A DNA stretch of 64,000 bases. Origin: Cellulomonas sp. PhB143. Lineage in GTDB: Bacteria; Actinomycetota; Actinomycetes; Actinomycetales; Cellulomonadaceae. Positions 36,728 to 44,277 of the stretch are shown here, in pieces. Location of the stretch: contig NZ_RKIJ01000009.1 of assembly GCF_003752595.1 (NCBI RefSeq), positions 372,001-436,000 on the forward strand, given 5' to 3'. Position 1 is the first letter of the stretch, and every line of letters begins with the position of its first letter. The notes below the pieces were generated by a model. It did no database searches. It was not told the DNA's origin and saw only the letters and a program-made list of their open reading frames with translations. The position numbers and the translations under genes were made by a program.

Positions 36728-38248
36728 TCAGTACGCACCGGACCCCGACACGATCGCCCGGGCCGTCTTGGCGATGAGCATGAGGTCGAGGAAGATCGTC
36801 CAGTTCTCGACGTAGTACACGTCCAGGCGCACGCTCTCGTCCCAGCTCAGGTCGGAGCGCCCGCCCACCTGCCACAGACCCGTCAGACCCGGCTTGACGA
36901 GCAGCCGGCGGTGCGCCTTGTCCTCGTAGGCCGAGACCTCGGCGGGCAGCGGCGGCCGCGGGCCCACGAGGCTCATCTCGCCGCGCAGCACGTTGAACAG
37001 CTGGGGCAGCTCGTCCAGCGAGTAGCGCCGCAGGTGGCGGCCGATGCGGGTCACGCGGGGGTCGTCGCGCATCTTGAACAGCGGCCCGGCGCCCTCGTTC
37101 GCGGCGATCAGCGCGGCGAGCTGGGAGTCCGACCCGCGTCGCATGGAGCGGAACTTGAGCATCGGGAAGGTGGCGCCGTTGCGCCCGACGCGCGTCTGGC
37201 GGTAGAGCACGGGGCCGCGGCTGGAGAGCGCGACCGTGAGCGCGATGGCGAGCAGCACCGGCGAGAGCACCGTCACGAGCAGCGCCGCGAGGACCCAGTC
37301 GATGGTCGACTTCACCAGGTAGCGCGGACCGCTGAACCGCGGGGCGTCGACGTGCACCAGCGAGATGCCCTCGGCCGGGGTCACGGTGATCCGCGGGCCC
37401 GCGACGTCCGTCAGCTCGGCCGTGAGCATGAGGTCCACGCCGTTGGGCTCGAGCGTCCAGCCGAGGCGCCGGACGTCGTCGGCCGTCATCAGGTCGGAGC
37501 CCACGACGACCACGCACTCGGCGTCGATCGCCGCGACCGTCGCGGCGGCGTCGTCGAGACCCCCGAGCACGGGGACGCCGGCGACGACCTCGCCACGGCC
37601 GGTCACGCCCGGCAGGCAGGCCCCCACGACGCGGTAGCCCGACTGGGGGCGCCCGTTGAACTCGTGCACGAGCCGCGCGACCTGCTCGCGGCCGCCGACG
37701 GCGACGACGGGCCGGGTGCACTCCCCGGCCTCCCGCCGCCCGTGCAGCCACTGGCGCCAGACGAACCGGCCGGCCAGCAGCGTCCCGAGCCCGAGCACCA
37801 TGACGGTGACGACGAACCCGCGCGAGCCGTCGAACCCGGTCACGTACGCGGCGAGCGCCACCGTCGCGAACAGCCACCACGAGGCGAGGAAGACCCGCTG
37901 GTACTCCGTGGGCCCCTGGCCCAGCACGCGGGTGTCGCGGGTGCGCATGAGGCTCAGGCCGGCGAGCCAGGCCGCGACGACGCCCGCCGCGAGCAGCAGG
38001 ACCTGCCCCCAGGTGGCGGTGCTGCCGAGGATCCCGGTCTGCTCGACGACGACGGCGGCCCCCGCGCTGAGCGCGATCGCGGCCGCGTCCGTCACGGCGA
38101 GGCGGCGGTGGTGCGTGCGGGCCCAGGACCCGTTGGCCACCACCCGGCGCACCCGGCGCACCGCGCCGGTGTCGAGCGTCGGGGCGCCCGGGCGCTCGGA
38201 GGGACTGTCCGCGCTGCTCCGCGGAGCGTCGACCACGATCTCGCTCAC
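36728..38248 (-). CDS. Polyprenyl-phosphate sugar-1-phosphate transferase (exopolysaccharide initiation)
   Basis: 506 residues of the WbaP/CpsE type. The N-terminal half has four to five membrane helices and a CoA-binding-like fold (about 150-260, ARLVHEFNGRPQSGYRVVGACLPG); the C-terminal half is the catalytic sugar-transferase domain: KSTIDWVLAALLVTVLSPVLLAIALTV, PVLYRQTRVGRNGATFPMLKFRSM, and DELPQLFNVLRGEMSLVGPRPPLPAEV. It starts a polysaccharide by loading the first sugar phosphate on undecaprenyl phosphate. No other glycan genes adjoin it. GTG 38248 has GGAGG four bases upstream and a TATGCT box at 38279-38284. Confidence 0.94.
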   Translation of the reverse strand: MSEIVVDAPRSSADSPSERPGAPTLDTGAVRRVRRVVANGSWARTHHRRLAVTDAAAIALSAGAAVVVEQTGILGSTATWGQVLLLAAGVVAAWLAGLSLMRTRDTRVLGQGPTEYQRVFLASWWLFATVALAAYVTGFDGSRGFVVTVMVLGLGTLLAGRFVWRQWLHGRREAGECTRPVVAVGGREQVARLVHEFNGRPQSGYRVVGACLPGVTGRGEVVAGVPVLGGLDDAAATVAAIDAECVVVVGSDLMTADDVRRLGWTLEPNGVDLMLTAELTDVAGPRITVTPAEGISLVHVDAPRFSGPRYLVKSTIDWVLAALLVTVLSPVLLAIALTVALSSRGPVLYRQTRVGRNGATFPMLKFRSMRRGSDSQLAALIAANEGAGPLFKMRDDPRVTRIGRHLRRYSLDELPQLFNVLRGEMSLVGPRPPLPAEVSAYEDKAHRRLLVKPGLTGLWQVGGRSDLSWDESVRLDVYYVENWTIFLDLMLIAKTARAIVSGSGAY

Positions 38249-38278
38249 TGTGCCTCCACCCCGGTACGCGCCGATGCG

Positions 38279-38284
38279 AGCATA
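38279..38284 (-). promoter_or_regulatory. -10 box of the sugar-1-phosphate transferase gene
   Basis: TATGCT on the minus strand, 30 bases before GTG 38248, leaves a short leader with GGAGG. The rest of the 283-base gap to the CDF gene holds no supportable gene. Confidence 0.5.
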
Positions 38285-38531
38285 GGTTCGACGGGGGGCC
38301 CAGGACGACGATCTCGGGCGGATTTCACCCGGGCGAGAACGGTCGCGGCGGTCTCGGCCGCCCCGCCGCCCCCGGTCCTCGGTCCCGTCGCCGCACCGCT
38401 GCGTCCGTGCTGTGCTCGGTCGCCCGTCATCGTCGCCACCTCGTCGGCTCGTCGGCTCGTACGTCCTGTGAGTGGGAGACGCGTGCCCGTGGCGGTCGTG
38501 ACGCGGTCGAGCGGGTGAACTGTCGGGGTCG

Positions 38532-39455
38532 CTACCCGTGGCTGCCCGGCTCGTGGGCGGCGTGCCCCGCGGGCTCGAGCTGGAACGTGGAGTGCTCCAC
38601 GGGCACGGCGAAGCGCTCGGCGACGCACCGCTGCAGGGCGTCGAGGATCTGTGGGGCGTGCCCGTCGCGGAAGCAGCCGTCGGTGACCACGACGTGCGCG
38701 GACAGCGTCGGCAGGCCGCTGGCGATCAGCGACGCGTGCATGTCGTGCACCGCCTCGACGTGCTCGACGGCGAGCAGGGCGGCCCGGACCTCGCCGAGGT
38801 CCAGCCCGGGCGGCGTCGACTCGAGCAGGACGTTCGTCGTCTCCGCGAGGATCCGCAGGGCGCGCGGCAGGATCAGGACGCCGATGACCAGGCCGGCCAC
38901 GGCGTCGGCCCGCTGCCAGCCGGTGGTCGCGACGACGACCGCCGCGACGATCACGCCGACCGAGCCGAGGGCGTCGTTGACGACCTCGAGGAACGCCGCC
39001 CGCAGGTTGAGGCTGTCCGCGCGCCGCCCGACGAGCACCAGCAGCGACGCGACGTTCCCCACGAGGCCGACGATCCCGAACACGAGCAGCGCCGTGGACG
39101 GGACCTGGGGCGGCTCGAGCAGCCGGCGCACGCCCTCGACGAGCACGTAGACGCCGACGACGAGCAGCACGGCGGACTGGGCGAGGGCGGCGAGCACCTC
39201 GGCGCGCCGGAATCCCCAGGTCCGGCGCGCGGACGGCGGCCGGAGCGTCAGGGACGCGGCGACGAGCGCCAGCAGGAGGCCGCCGGCGTCGGTGAGCATG
39301 TGCGCCGTGTCGACGAGCAGGGCGAGGCTGCCGGTCAGGACCGCGCCGAGGGCCTCCGCCACCAGCACCGCGGTCGTGATCGCGAACGCGACCGCGAGCC
39401 GGCGCCGGTGGTCCGGGCCGGTGTGCGCGGCGTGGTCGTGGCTCACGGTAGCCAT
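38532..39455 (-). CDS. Cation diffusion facilitator (CzcD/ZitB-like)
   Basis: 307 residues with six membrane helices and a cytoplasmic C-terminal domain (about 215-295). Exports Zn2+ or related divalent cations by proton antiport. The transport site in helix 2 is intact (DTAHMLTDAGG); in helix 5 the usual HxxxD appears as ExxxD (AAFLEVVNDALGS), which may alter metal selectivity. The N-terminus is His-containing (SHDHAAHTG), and the end is HAAHEPGSHG. Divergent from the DUF2530 gene across only 11 bases. Confidence 0.94.
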   Translation of the reverse strand: MATVSHDHAAHTGPDHRRRLAVAFAITTAVLVAEALGAVLTGSLALLVDTAHMLTDAGGLLLALVAASLTLRPPSARRTWGFRRAEVLAALAQSAVLLVVGVYVLVEGVRRLLEPPQVPSTALLVFGIVGLVGNVASLLVLVGRRADSLNLRAAFLEVVNDALGSVGVIVAAVVVATTGWQRADAVAGLVIGVLILPRALRILAETTNVLLESTPPGLDLGEVRAALLAVEHVEAVHDMHASLIASGLPTLSAHVVVTDGCFRDGHAPQILDALQRCVAERFAVPVEHSTFQLEPAGHAAHEPGSHG

Positions 39456-39466
39456 AGGATCGCAGG

Positions 39467-39724
39467 GTGCCCTCGTTCGTCCAGCTCCTCGTCCATCCCG
39501 AGCGCCGGCGTCCGGCCCCGCCGGCGCTGCGCGTGGACCTGCGCCCGCTGATCCTGCTGGGGATCGCGGCGTTCGCCGTCGGGGGCGTCGTCTGCGCCGT
39601 GCTGATGGCGCTCGACGTCGCGGCGCTGCGCCACGTCGGGATCTGCGTCGCGGGCGTGCTGCTCGGCGGCGTCGGCCTGGTCTGGGAGCGCGGTCACCGT
39701 CGCTCCTACCGCGGCGAGGACTGA
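39467..39724 (+). CDS. DUF2530-type small membrane protein
   Basis: 85 residues with two membrane helices (about 27-47, LILLGIAAFAVGGVVCAVLMAL, and 55-72, HVGICVAGVLLGGVGLVW), a basic N-terminus and WERGHRRSYRGED at the end, matching the DUF2530 family of actinomycetes by eye. Function unknown. GTG 39467 is six bases after TAGGAT (39455-39460): leaderless. Its last 19 bases overlap the 3' end of the convergent GHKL-ATPase gene. Confidence 0.82.
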   Translation: MPSFVQLLVHPERRRPAPPALRVDLRPLILLGIAAFAVGGVVCAVLMALDVAALRHVGICVAGVLLGGVGLVWERGHRRSYRGED

Positions 39725-42700
39725 GCGTCCCAGGCGCCGAGCGGCGCCTGCCGCTCGGCCCCCTGCGGGTCGAGGAGCGCCGCGAGCACCGCGTGCCGGT
39801 CCTCGAAGCGTCCGGCCGCGGCGGCCAGGGCGTGCGCGAGCCCCTCCGTCGTCGTCGCGTGCACCGTCCCGTCGGCGCCGGGCCACCACGTGACGTCGAC
39901 CCCGTCGACCCGCAGGTCCTCGTGCTCCACCCAGCTCCCGGGCAGGCCGGCGACCACCCCGCGCACCCGGGGGTCGACGTCGACGCGCCGCCCGCCCGCG
40001 ACCTCGTCGGGGTCGCGGTCCGCGAGGACCGGGAGGTCGAGCAGGTCGGCGAGCTCCTCCGCGGCGCCGGCCGGCGCCGGGACCACGGCCCGCACCTGCG
40101 ACCAGCACGCGCCCGGCGCGACCGCCGCGTCGTCCGCGTCCACCATCACGCAGCCCGCGGCGCCCAGCGCCGGGACCCGGTCGGGCAGCTCGGCCAGGCC
40201 AGCGGCACCGCGCTCCGCGGCGAGCGCCGCGAGCCCCCGCCACACCGCCAGCGCCACCTGCGGGTCGACGGCGTACCCCACCCCGGGCAGGGCGTCGAGG
40301 ACGCCGGCCCACGCGTCCGGCCCGAGCTCCGCGAGCGACGCGACGCCGCCCACCGCGCGCAGCACCGGCTCGTCGAGCGCCGGGTAGGGCGACCCCCGCA
40401 GGAGCGGCACGTCCGCGCCGGGCAGCGCGAACGCCCCCTCGCGGTCCCGGAACCACCACGCGCCGTAGGACGGGGCGCTGCGGCCCGACGGCGCCCGCAC
40501 CGGCGCGAGCAGCGCCTGCCGGGTCCCGTCGGTGGCGGCGACCCGCTCCAGGAGCGGACCGGCCGCGGCCCCCGCGTCGAGGTCGGCGACCGCGGCGACG
40601 TCACCGAGGTAGACGCCCGCGCCGACGCACCCGGCCACGTGGTCCAGGTAGTCCGACCACCCGTCGAGCCACGGCGCGGGGTCGCCCGGCGCGTCGTCCG
40701 ACGCCGCCAGGTCGGCGGAGCCGTCCGGCGTCACCACGTCCGGCACCCGGTACACCTCGAGGTCGGTGCGCACGCCCAGCGCGCGCAGCACCGGTGCGCC
40801 CCACCGGTCCACGACGTCGTCGGCCACCAGGTCGAGCTCGGTGAGCTCCTCGGCGGCCCAGGACCCGGGCAGGGCCAGCTCGCGCGCGGCGCGCGGCCCG
40901 CCCTCGTCCGACGCGAGCTCGATCTCGCCCAGCCAGAACGGGAAGCGGTCCGGCTCCAGCCCCGGACGCTCGTCCAGCGCCGCCGCGACCAGGCGCGCGA
41001 CGGCGTCCGTGACCTCCTCGTCGCCCGGCTCGTCCACCGCGCCGGTCTCGCCGGCGAGCACCTCGGCGGCGCGCCCGCTCAGGTCGGTGAGCAGCTCGAA
41101 GGCGTCGCGGGGCCTCGCCCCGAGGCGCTCCAGCAGCGGGTGCGCCGCGTCCGGGTGCACCGCGCGCACGCCGAGCGCCTCGAGCGCCGGCGCGAGGGCC
41201 CCTCCCGACGCCGCCGCCCCGCCCGGCACGACGAGGCCGCGTGCGCCGCGGGCGCGGCGGCCGTCGGCCGTGGGCACGACGACGTCGGCGAGGGACTCCA
41301 GCGCACCCGGCTCGCCGGCCCAGGGGGCCAGCAGCCCGTACGTCTCCCGCCAGACCTCGGGCGGCGCGCCGGCGGGCAGCGCCTCCACCGCCTCGTCGAG
41401 GTCGACGGGCGAGGCGCCGCACGCCACGGCGCGCGGGGCCAGGTCCTCCGGGACCGGCACGAGTCCCGCGGTACCGGTCGCCAGGCGCTCGATCAGCGCG
41501 GTGTCCTGCCCGAGGGGCCCGCGCAGGAAGCGCGCGTCGGCCGGCGCCACGTCCCCCGGGAGCAGGGGCGTGCGGGCGAGCGCCTCGACGGCGCTCTCCC
41601 GCACGAGGGCGTCGAGCGCCGAGGCCGGCATCCCGAGCGGGACGAGGTCGAGCGGGCGCAGGCCCGCCTCGGCGGCCCGCAGCGCCAGGCGCGCGTAGGC
41701 GTCGCCGGCGCGCGCCGCGACGAACCGCGCCGCCGGCCCCTCGACCACCCGGCGCCGGGTCGGGTCGAGCGGGAACGACGCGACGAGCAGCGCGGGCAGG
41801 CTCGAGCGCTCGTCGGTCGCGGTGGGCGCGTGCACGGTGCGCAGCGCCTCGCGCGCGCCGGGCGGCCCGGGGCGCGCGCCCGCCCGGGGCAGCGCCCACG
41901 TCACGCTCCACGTCGCGGTGCCGTCCCCGGCGGGGTCCTCCCCGAGCCGCGCGGGCACCGGGCCGGCGTCCCGGACCACGACCCAGCGCTCGGCCACGTC
42001 CGCCCAGCGGCGCACGGGGGCGTCCGCGGCCGTGCCGTGCCCAGCCGTGCCGTGCCCAGCCGTGTCGACGACCTCGATCTCGGCCAGGGCGGGCAGCGCC
42101 AGCAGGAGCGCGTCGTCGACGGCCGCGAGCTGGCGGCGCACCTCCTCGAGGGCCGCCGCGTCGCGCAGCAGGAGCCGGACGACCGTCTCGCCCGCGGGCA
42201 CCGGTCCGGTCCCGGCGGCGTCCGCGGCGTCCGCGCCGTCGGCGCCCTCGGCGGGGAAAGGCAGCCGCAGCACGGGCAGCGACGACGCGGGGGCGGCGCG
42301 CGCGGCCTCGACGGCGGCCGCACCCGGGCCGTGGTCGGTGCCCCCTCCCGCGACCCCGGTGCCGTGGACGGGCTCCGTGAGACCCCTGAGGAACGCCGCC
42401 GTCCGCGCGGCCGAGAAAAGCACGCCGCCGCTCGCGCCGGAGACGATCTCGATCTCGTCGGAGACCGAGCGCACCGCGCGGAAGCCGACCCCGAACCGGC
42501 CCACGGTCCCGGCGGGCGCACCGGGTCCGTCCAGTGCCGCGCCGTCCGCCGACTTGGCGGACGCGCGCAGCGCCGCCAGCGCGGCGACGCCGTCGGCGTC
42601 CAGGGGCGCGCCGACGTTGCGGGCGACCAGCACGACGGGGGCGCCGGGCGTCCCGGGTGCGCCCGCTCCCCCGGCGGCGCCTGCTGCGTGCTCGCCCGGG

Positions 42701-42921
42701 ACGGCGTCCAGCAGCTCGAGGCGCAGGCGGCCCGGGACCCCCGCGCGCAGCGCCGCGTCGGCGGCGTTCTGCGCGAGCTCGACGACGACGCGGTCCCGGT
42801 AGTGCCCGCGCCCGTAGTCCTGCTCGGTGCGCAGGTCCTCGCGGAACCGCGTCGGGGAGTCCAGCCAGGCCCGTCCGACGGCGGCGCGCAGCCGCTGCGT
42901 GCCGAACGGGTCGCCCGTCAC
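39706..42921 (-). CDS. Large GHKL-ATPase protein, sacsin N-terminal/HSP90-like
   Basis: 1071 residues. The N-terminal quarter is a GHKL ATP-binding domain: N-box VVELAQNAADAALR (about 46-59), a DGVAALAALRASAKS segment, and G-box GRFGVGFRAVRSVSDEIEI (about 143-161), as in the sacsin/HSP90 N-domain. The remaining 800 residues are Ala/Leu/Asp-rich and have no recognised domain. Probably an ATP-driven clamp or chaperone of unknown client. The GTG start overlaps the DUF3027 stop (GTGA), so it is third in a cold-shock / DUF3027 / GHKL operon. Ends in TAG, 19 bases into the DUF2530 gene. Confidence 0.88.
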   Translation of the reverse strand: MTGDPFGTQRLRAAVGRAWLDSPTRFREDLRTEQDYGRGHYRDRVVVELAQNAADAALRAGVPGRLRLELLDAVPGEHAAGAAGGAGAPGTPGAPVVLVARNVGAPLDADGVAALAALRASAKSADGAALDGPGAPAGTVGRFGVGFRAVRSVSDEIEIVSGASGGVLFSAARTAAFLRGLTEPVHGTGVAGGGTDHGPGAAAVEAARAAPASSLPVLRLPFPAEGADGADAADAAGTGPVPAGETVVRLLLRDAAALEEVRRQLAAVDDALLLALPALAEIEVVDTAGHGTAGHGTAADAPVRRWADVAERWVVVRDAGPVPARLGEDPAGDGTATWSVTWALPRAGARPGPPGAREALRTVHAPTATDERSSLPALLVASFPLDPTRRRVVEGPAARFVAARAGDAYARLALRAAEAGLRPLDLVPLGMPASALDALVRESAVEALARTPLLPGDVAPADARFLRGPLGQDTALIERLATGTAGLVPVPEDLAPRAVACGASPVDLDEAVEALPAGAPPEVWRETYGLLAPWAGEPGALESLADVVVPTADGRRARGARGLVVPGGAAASGGALAPALEALGVRAVHPDAAHPLLERLGARPRDAFELLTDLSGRAAEVLAGETGAVDEPGDEEVTDAVARLVAAALDERPGLEPDRFPFWLGEIELASDEGGPRAARELALPGSWAAEELTELDLVADDVVDRWGAPVLRALGVRTDLEVYRVPDVVTPDGSADLAASDDAPGDPAPWLDGWSDYLDHVAGCVGAGVYLGDVAAVADLDAGAAAGPLLERVAATDGTRQALLAPVRAPSGRSAPSYGAWWFRDREGAFALPGADVPLLRGSPYPALDEPVLRAVGGVASLAELGPDAWAGVLDALPGVGYAVDPQVALAVWRGLAALAAERGAAGLAELPDRVPALGAAGCVMVDADDAAVAPGACWSQVRAVVPAPAGAAEELADLLDLPVLADRDPDEVAGGRRVDVDPRVRGVVAGLPGSWVEHEDLRVDGVDVTWWPGADGTVHATTTEGLAHALAAAAGRFEDRHAVLAALLDPQGAERQAPLGAWDAQSSPR

Positions 42922-43775
42922 TCGGGCGTCGACCCGCCCTGCCGCGCGGACCCGGCCGAGGGCTCGACGACGACGTCGACCGTGGTCTCGTCGATGAGCG
43001 GGGCCGGCTCGGGCCAGTCGCTCGCGTGCGGCTCGACGTCCGTCTCGGAGTGCGCGCCGCAGCCGTGGTCGAGGCTGACGACCGTGCCGTCGGCGGGCGA
43101 CCACGCGTTGGCGCAGACGCCGAACACCTGCCCGAGCGCCCCCTGCAGCGGCACCAGGAACGCGCACGTCGCGCAGCCCTCGGCGCTGGCGACGGCGGAC
43201 GGGGCGCCCGGACCGCGGGCGCCGTCGTACCAGCGCTGCGCGGCCTCGTCGCGGCCCTGCGGCGACAGCACGCGGGCGCGGGCGAGCGCGAGCTCGTCGA
43301 TCGCGACGGCGTCGACCGCGGGGTCGCCGTCCGAGACGTACCCGGGCTCGAGGCGCGGGTCGTCGGCGCGGAACGGCAGGACGTCGCCGGGGCGGACGTC
43401 GCCCGGGCGCAGCCGCTCCGACCACGGCAGCCAGTCCGGGGCGAGCAGCGCCTCGTCGCCGGGCAGCAGCTCGACCTCGCACACCGTGGCCGTGCGCCCG
43501 CGCGGCACCCGGGCGAGCGTGACGGTCCAGTGCCACCCGCGGTACCCGCGCAGCGTGCACGCGAAGTGGTGGGAGATCAGCCGGTCCGCCTGCGCCGTCG
43601 TGCCCAGGTGCTCACCGACGTCGTCGGGGCGGTCGGCGGCGGCGACCGCCGCCGCGCGGGCCTCGTCCACCGCGCCGTTGAGCACGGCGTCGCGGGCGGC
43701 GCGCGCGGAGACGCCCGCGCCGCGACGGGCGGTCACCGAGGTCTCGGCGGTGGGTTCAGCGACGGCTGCGTTCAT
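42918..43775 (-). CDS. DUF3027 domain-containing protein
   Basis: 285 residues matching the actinobacterial DUF3027 family: ADRLISHHFACTLRGYRGWHWTVTLARVPR (about 80-110), VCEVELLPGDEALLAPDWLPWSERLRPGD, and a Cys-bearing motif GCATCAFLVPLQGALGQVFGVCANAWSPADGTVVSLDHGCGAHSE (about 197-242), whose spaced Cys and His could bind a metal. Function unknown. It begins one base after the cold-shock stop and ends inside the start of the GHKL gene. Confidence 0.87.
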   Translation of the reverse strand: MNAAVAEPTAETSVTARRGAGVSARAARDAVLNGAVDEARAAAVAAADRPDDVGEHLGTTAQADRLISHHFACTLRGYRGWHWTVTLARVPRGRTATVCEVELLPGDEALLAPDWLPWSERLRPGDVRPGDVLPFRADDPRLEPGYVSDGDPAVDAVAIDELALARARVLSPQGRDEAAQRWYDGARGPGAPSAVASAEGCATCAFLVPLQGALGQVFGVCANAWSPADGTVVSLDHGCGAHSETDVEPHASDWPEPAPLIDETTVDVVVEPSAGSARQGGSTPE

Positions 43776-43776
43776 C

Positions 43777-44160
43777 TCAGGCCTCGAGGTCGTCGGCGAC
43801 GGCCCGCAGGAGCGTGCCGTACTGCTTGGCGCGCGCGGGCTCGGGGTAGCGCCCGCGGCGCAGGTCGTTGCCCACCCGGTCGAGGACCTTGATCAGGTCC
43901 TCGATGATGACCGCCATGTCGTCCGCGGGCTTGCGGCGGGCCTTCGCGACGGACGCGACCGGGTCGAGCAGCTTGACGGACAGCGCCTGCGGGCCGCGAC
44001 GGCCGTCCGCGACCCCGAACTCGACCTTGCTGCCCGGCTTCGGGGCCGCGGCGTCCGCGGGCAGGGCGGACGCGTGCAGGAACACCTCGTGACCGTCGTC
44101 GCCCGCGATGAAGCCGAACCCTCGTTCGGTGTCGAACCACTTGACCTTGCCGGTGGGCAC
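43777..44160 (-). CDS. Cold-shock domain protein with helical C-terminal extension
   Basis: 127 residues. The first 66 are a cold-shock domain with RNP1 KWFDTERGFGFI and RNP2 EVFLHASAL, binding single-stranded RNA or DNA. A C-terminal extension (about 67-127: DDMAVIIEDLIKVLDRVGNDLRRGRYPEPARAKQYGTLLRAVADDLE) is helical and not found in plain CspA proteins. This long form is usual next to DUF3027 genes in actinomycetes. First gene of the operon; GTG 44160 has GAGG upstream. Confidence 0.94.
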   Translation of the reverse strand: MPTGKVKWFDTERGFGFIAGDDGHEVFLHASALPADAAAPKPGSKVEFGVADGRRGPQALSVKLLDPVASVAKARRKPADDMAVIIEDLIKVLDRVGNDLRRGRYPEPARAKQYGTLLRAVADDLEA

Positions 44161-44277
44161 GTGAACCTCGCTACGTCAGGGGGGAGCACCACGACCGGCT
44201 CCCGGGATACGCGACCAGGCTACCGGTCGGTGCGGACACCCGCGGCATCCGCCCGCCCGCGGCGTAACCTGGTGCGG

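Noticed and set aside
38245-38430. 61-codon minus-strand ORF whose stop overlaps the sugar-transferase GTG
   Set aside because: The overlap is tempting, but a TATGCT box and GGAGG site for the transferase lie inside it and the product has low complexity and no family.
39292-44277. Upstream 1660 codons of a 2492-codon plus-strand frame
   Set aside because: Antisense to the CDF, GHKL, DUF3027 and cold-shock genes. The real gene begins at ATG 44278 with a leaderless promoter.
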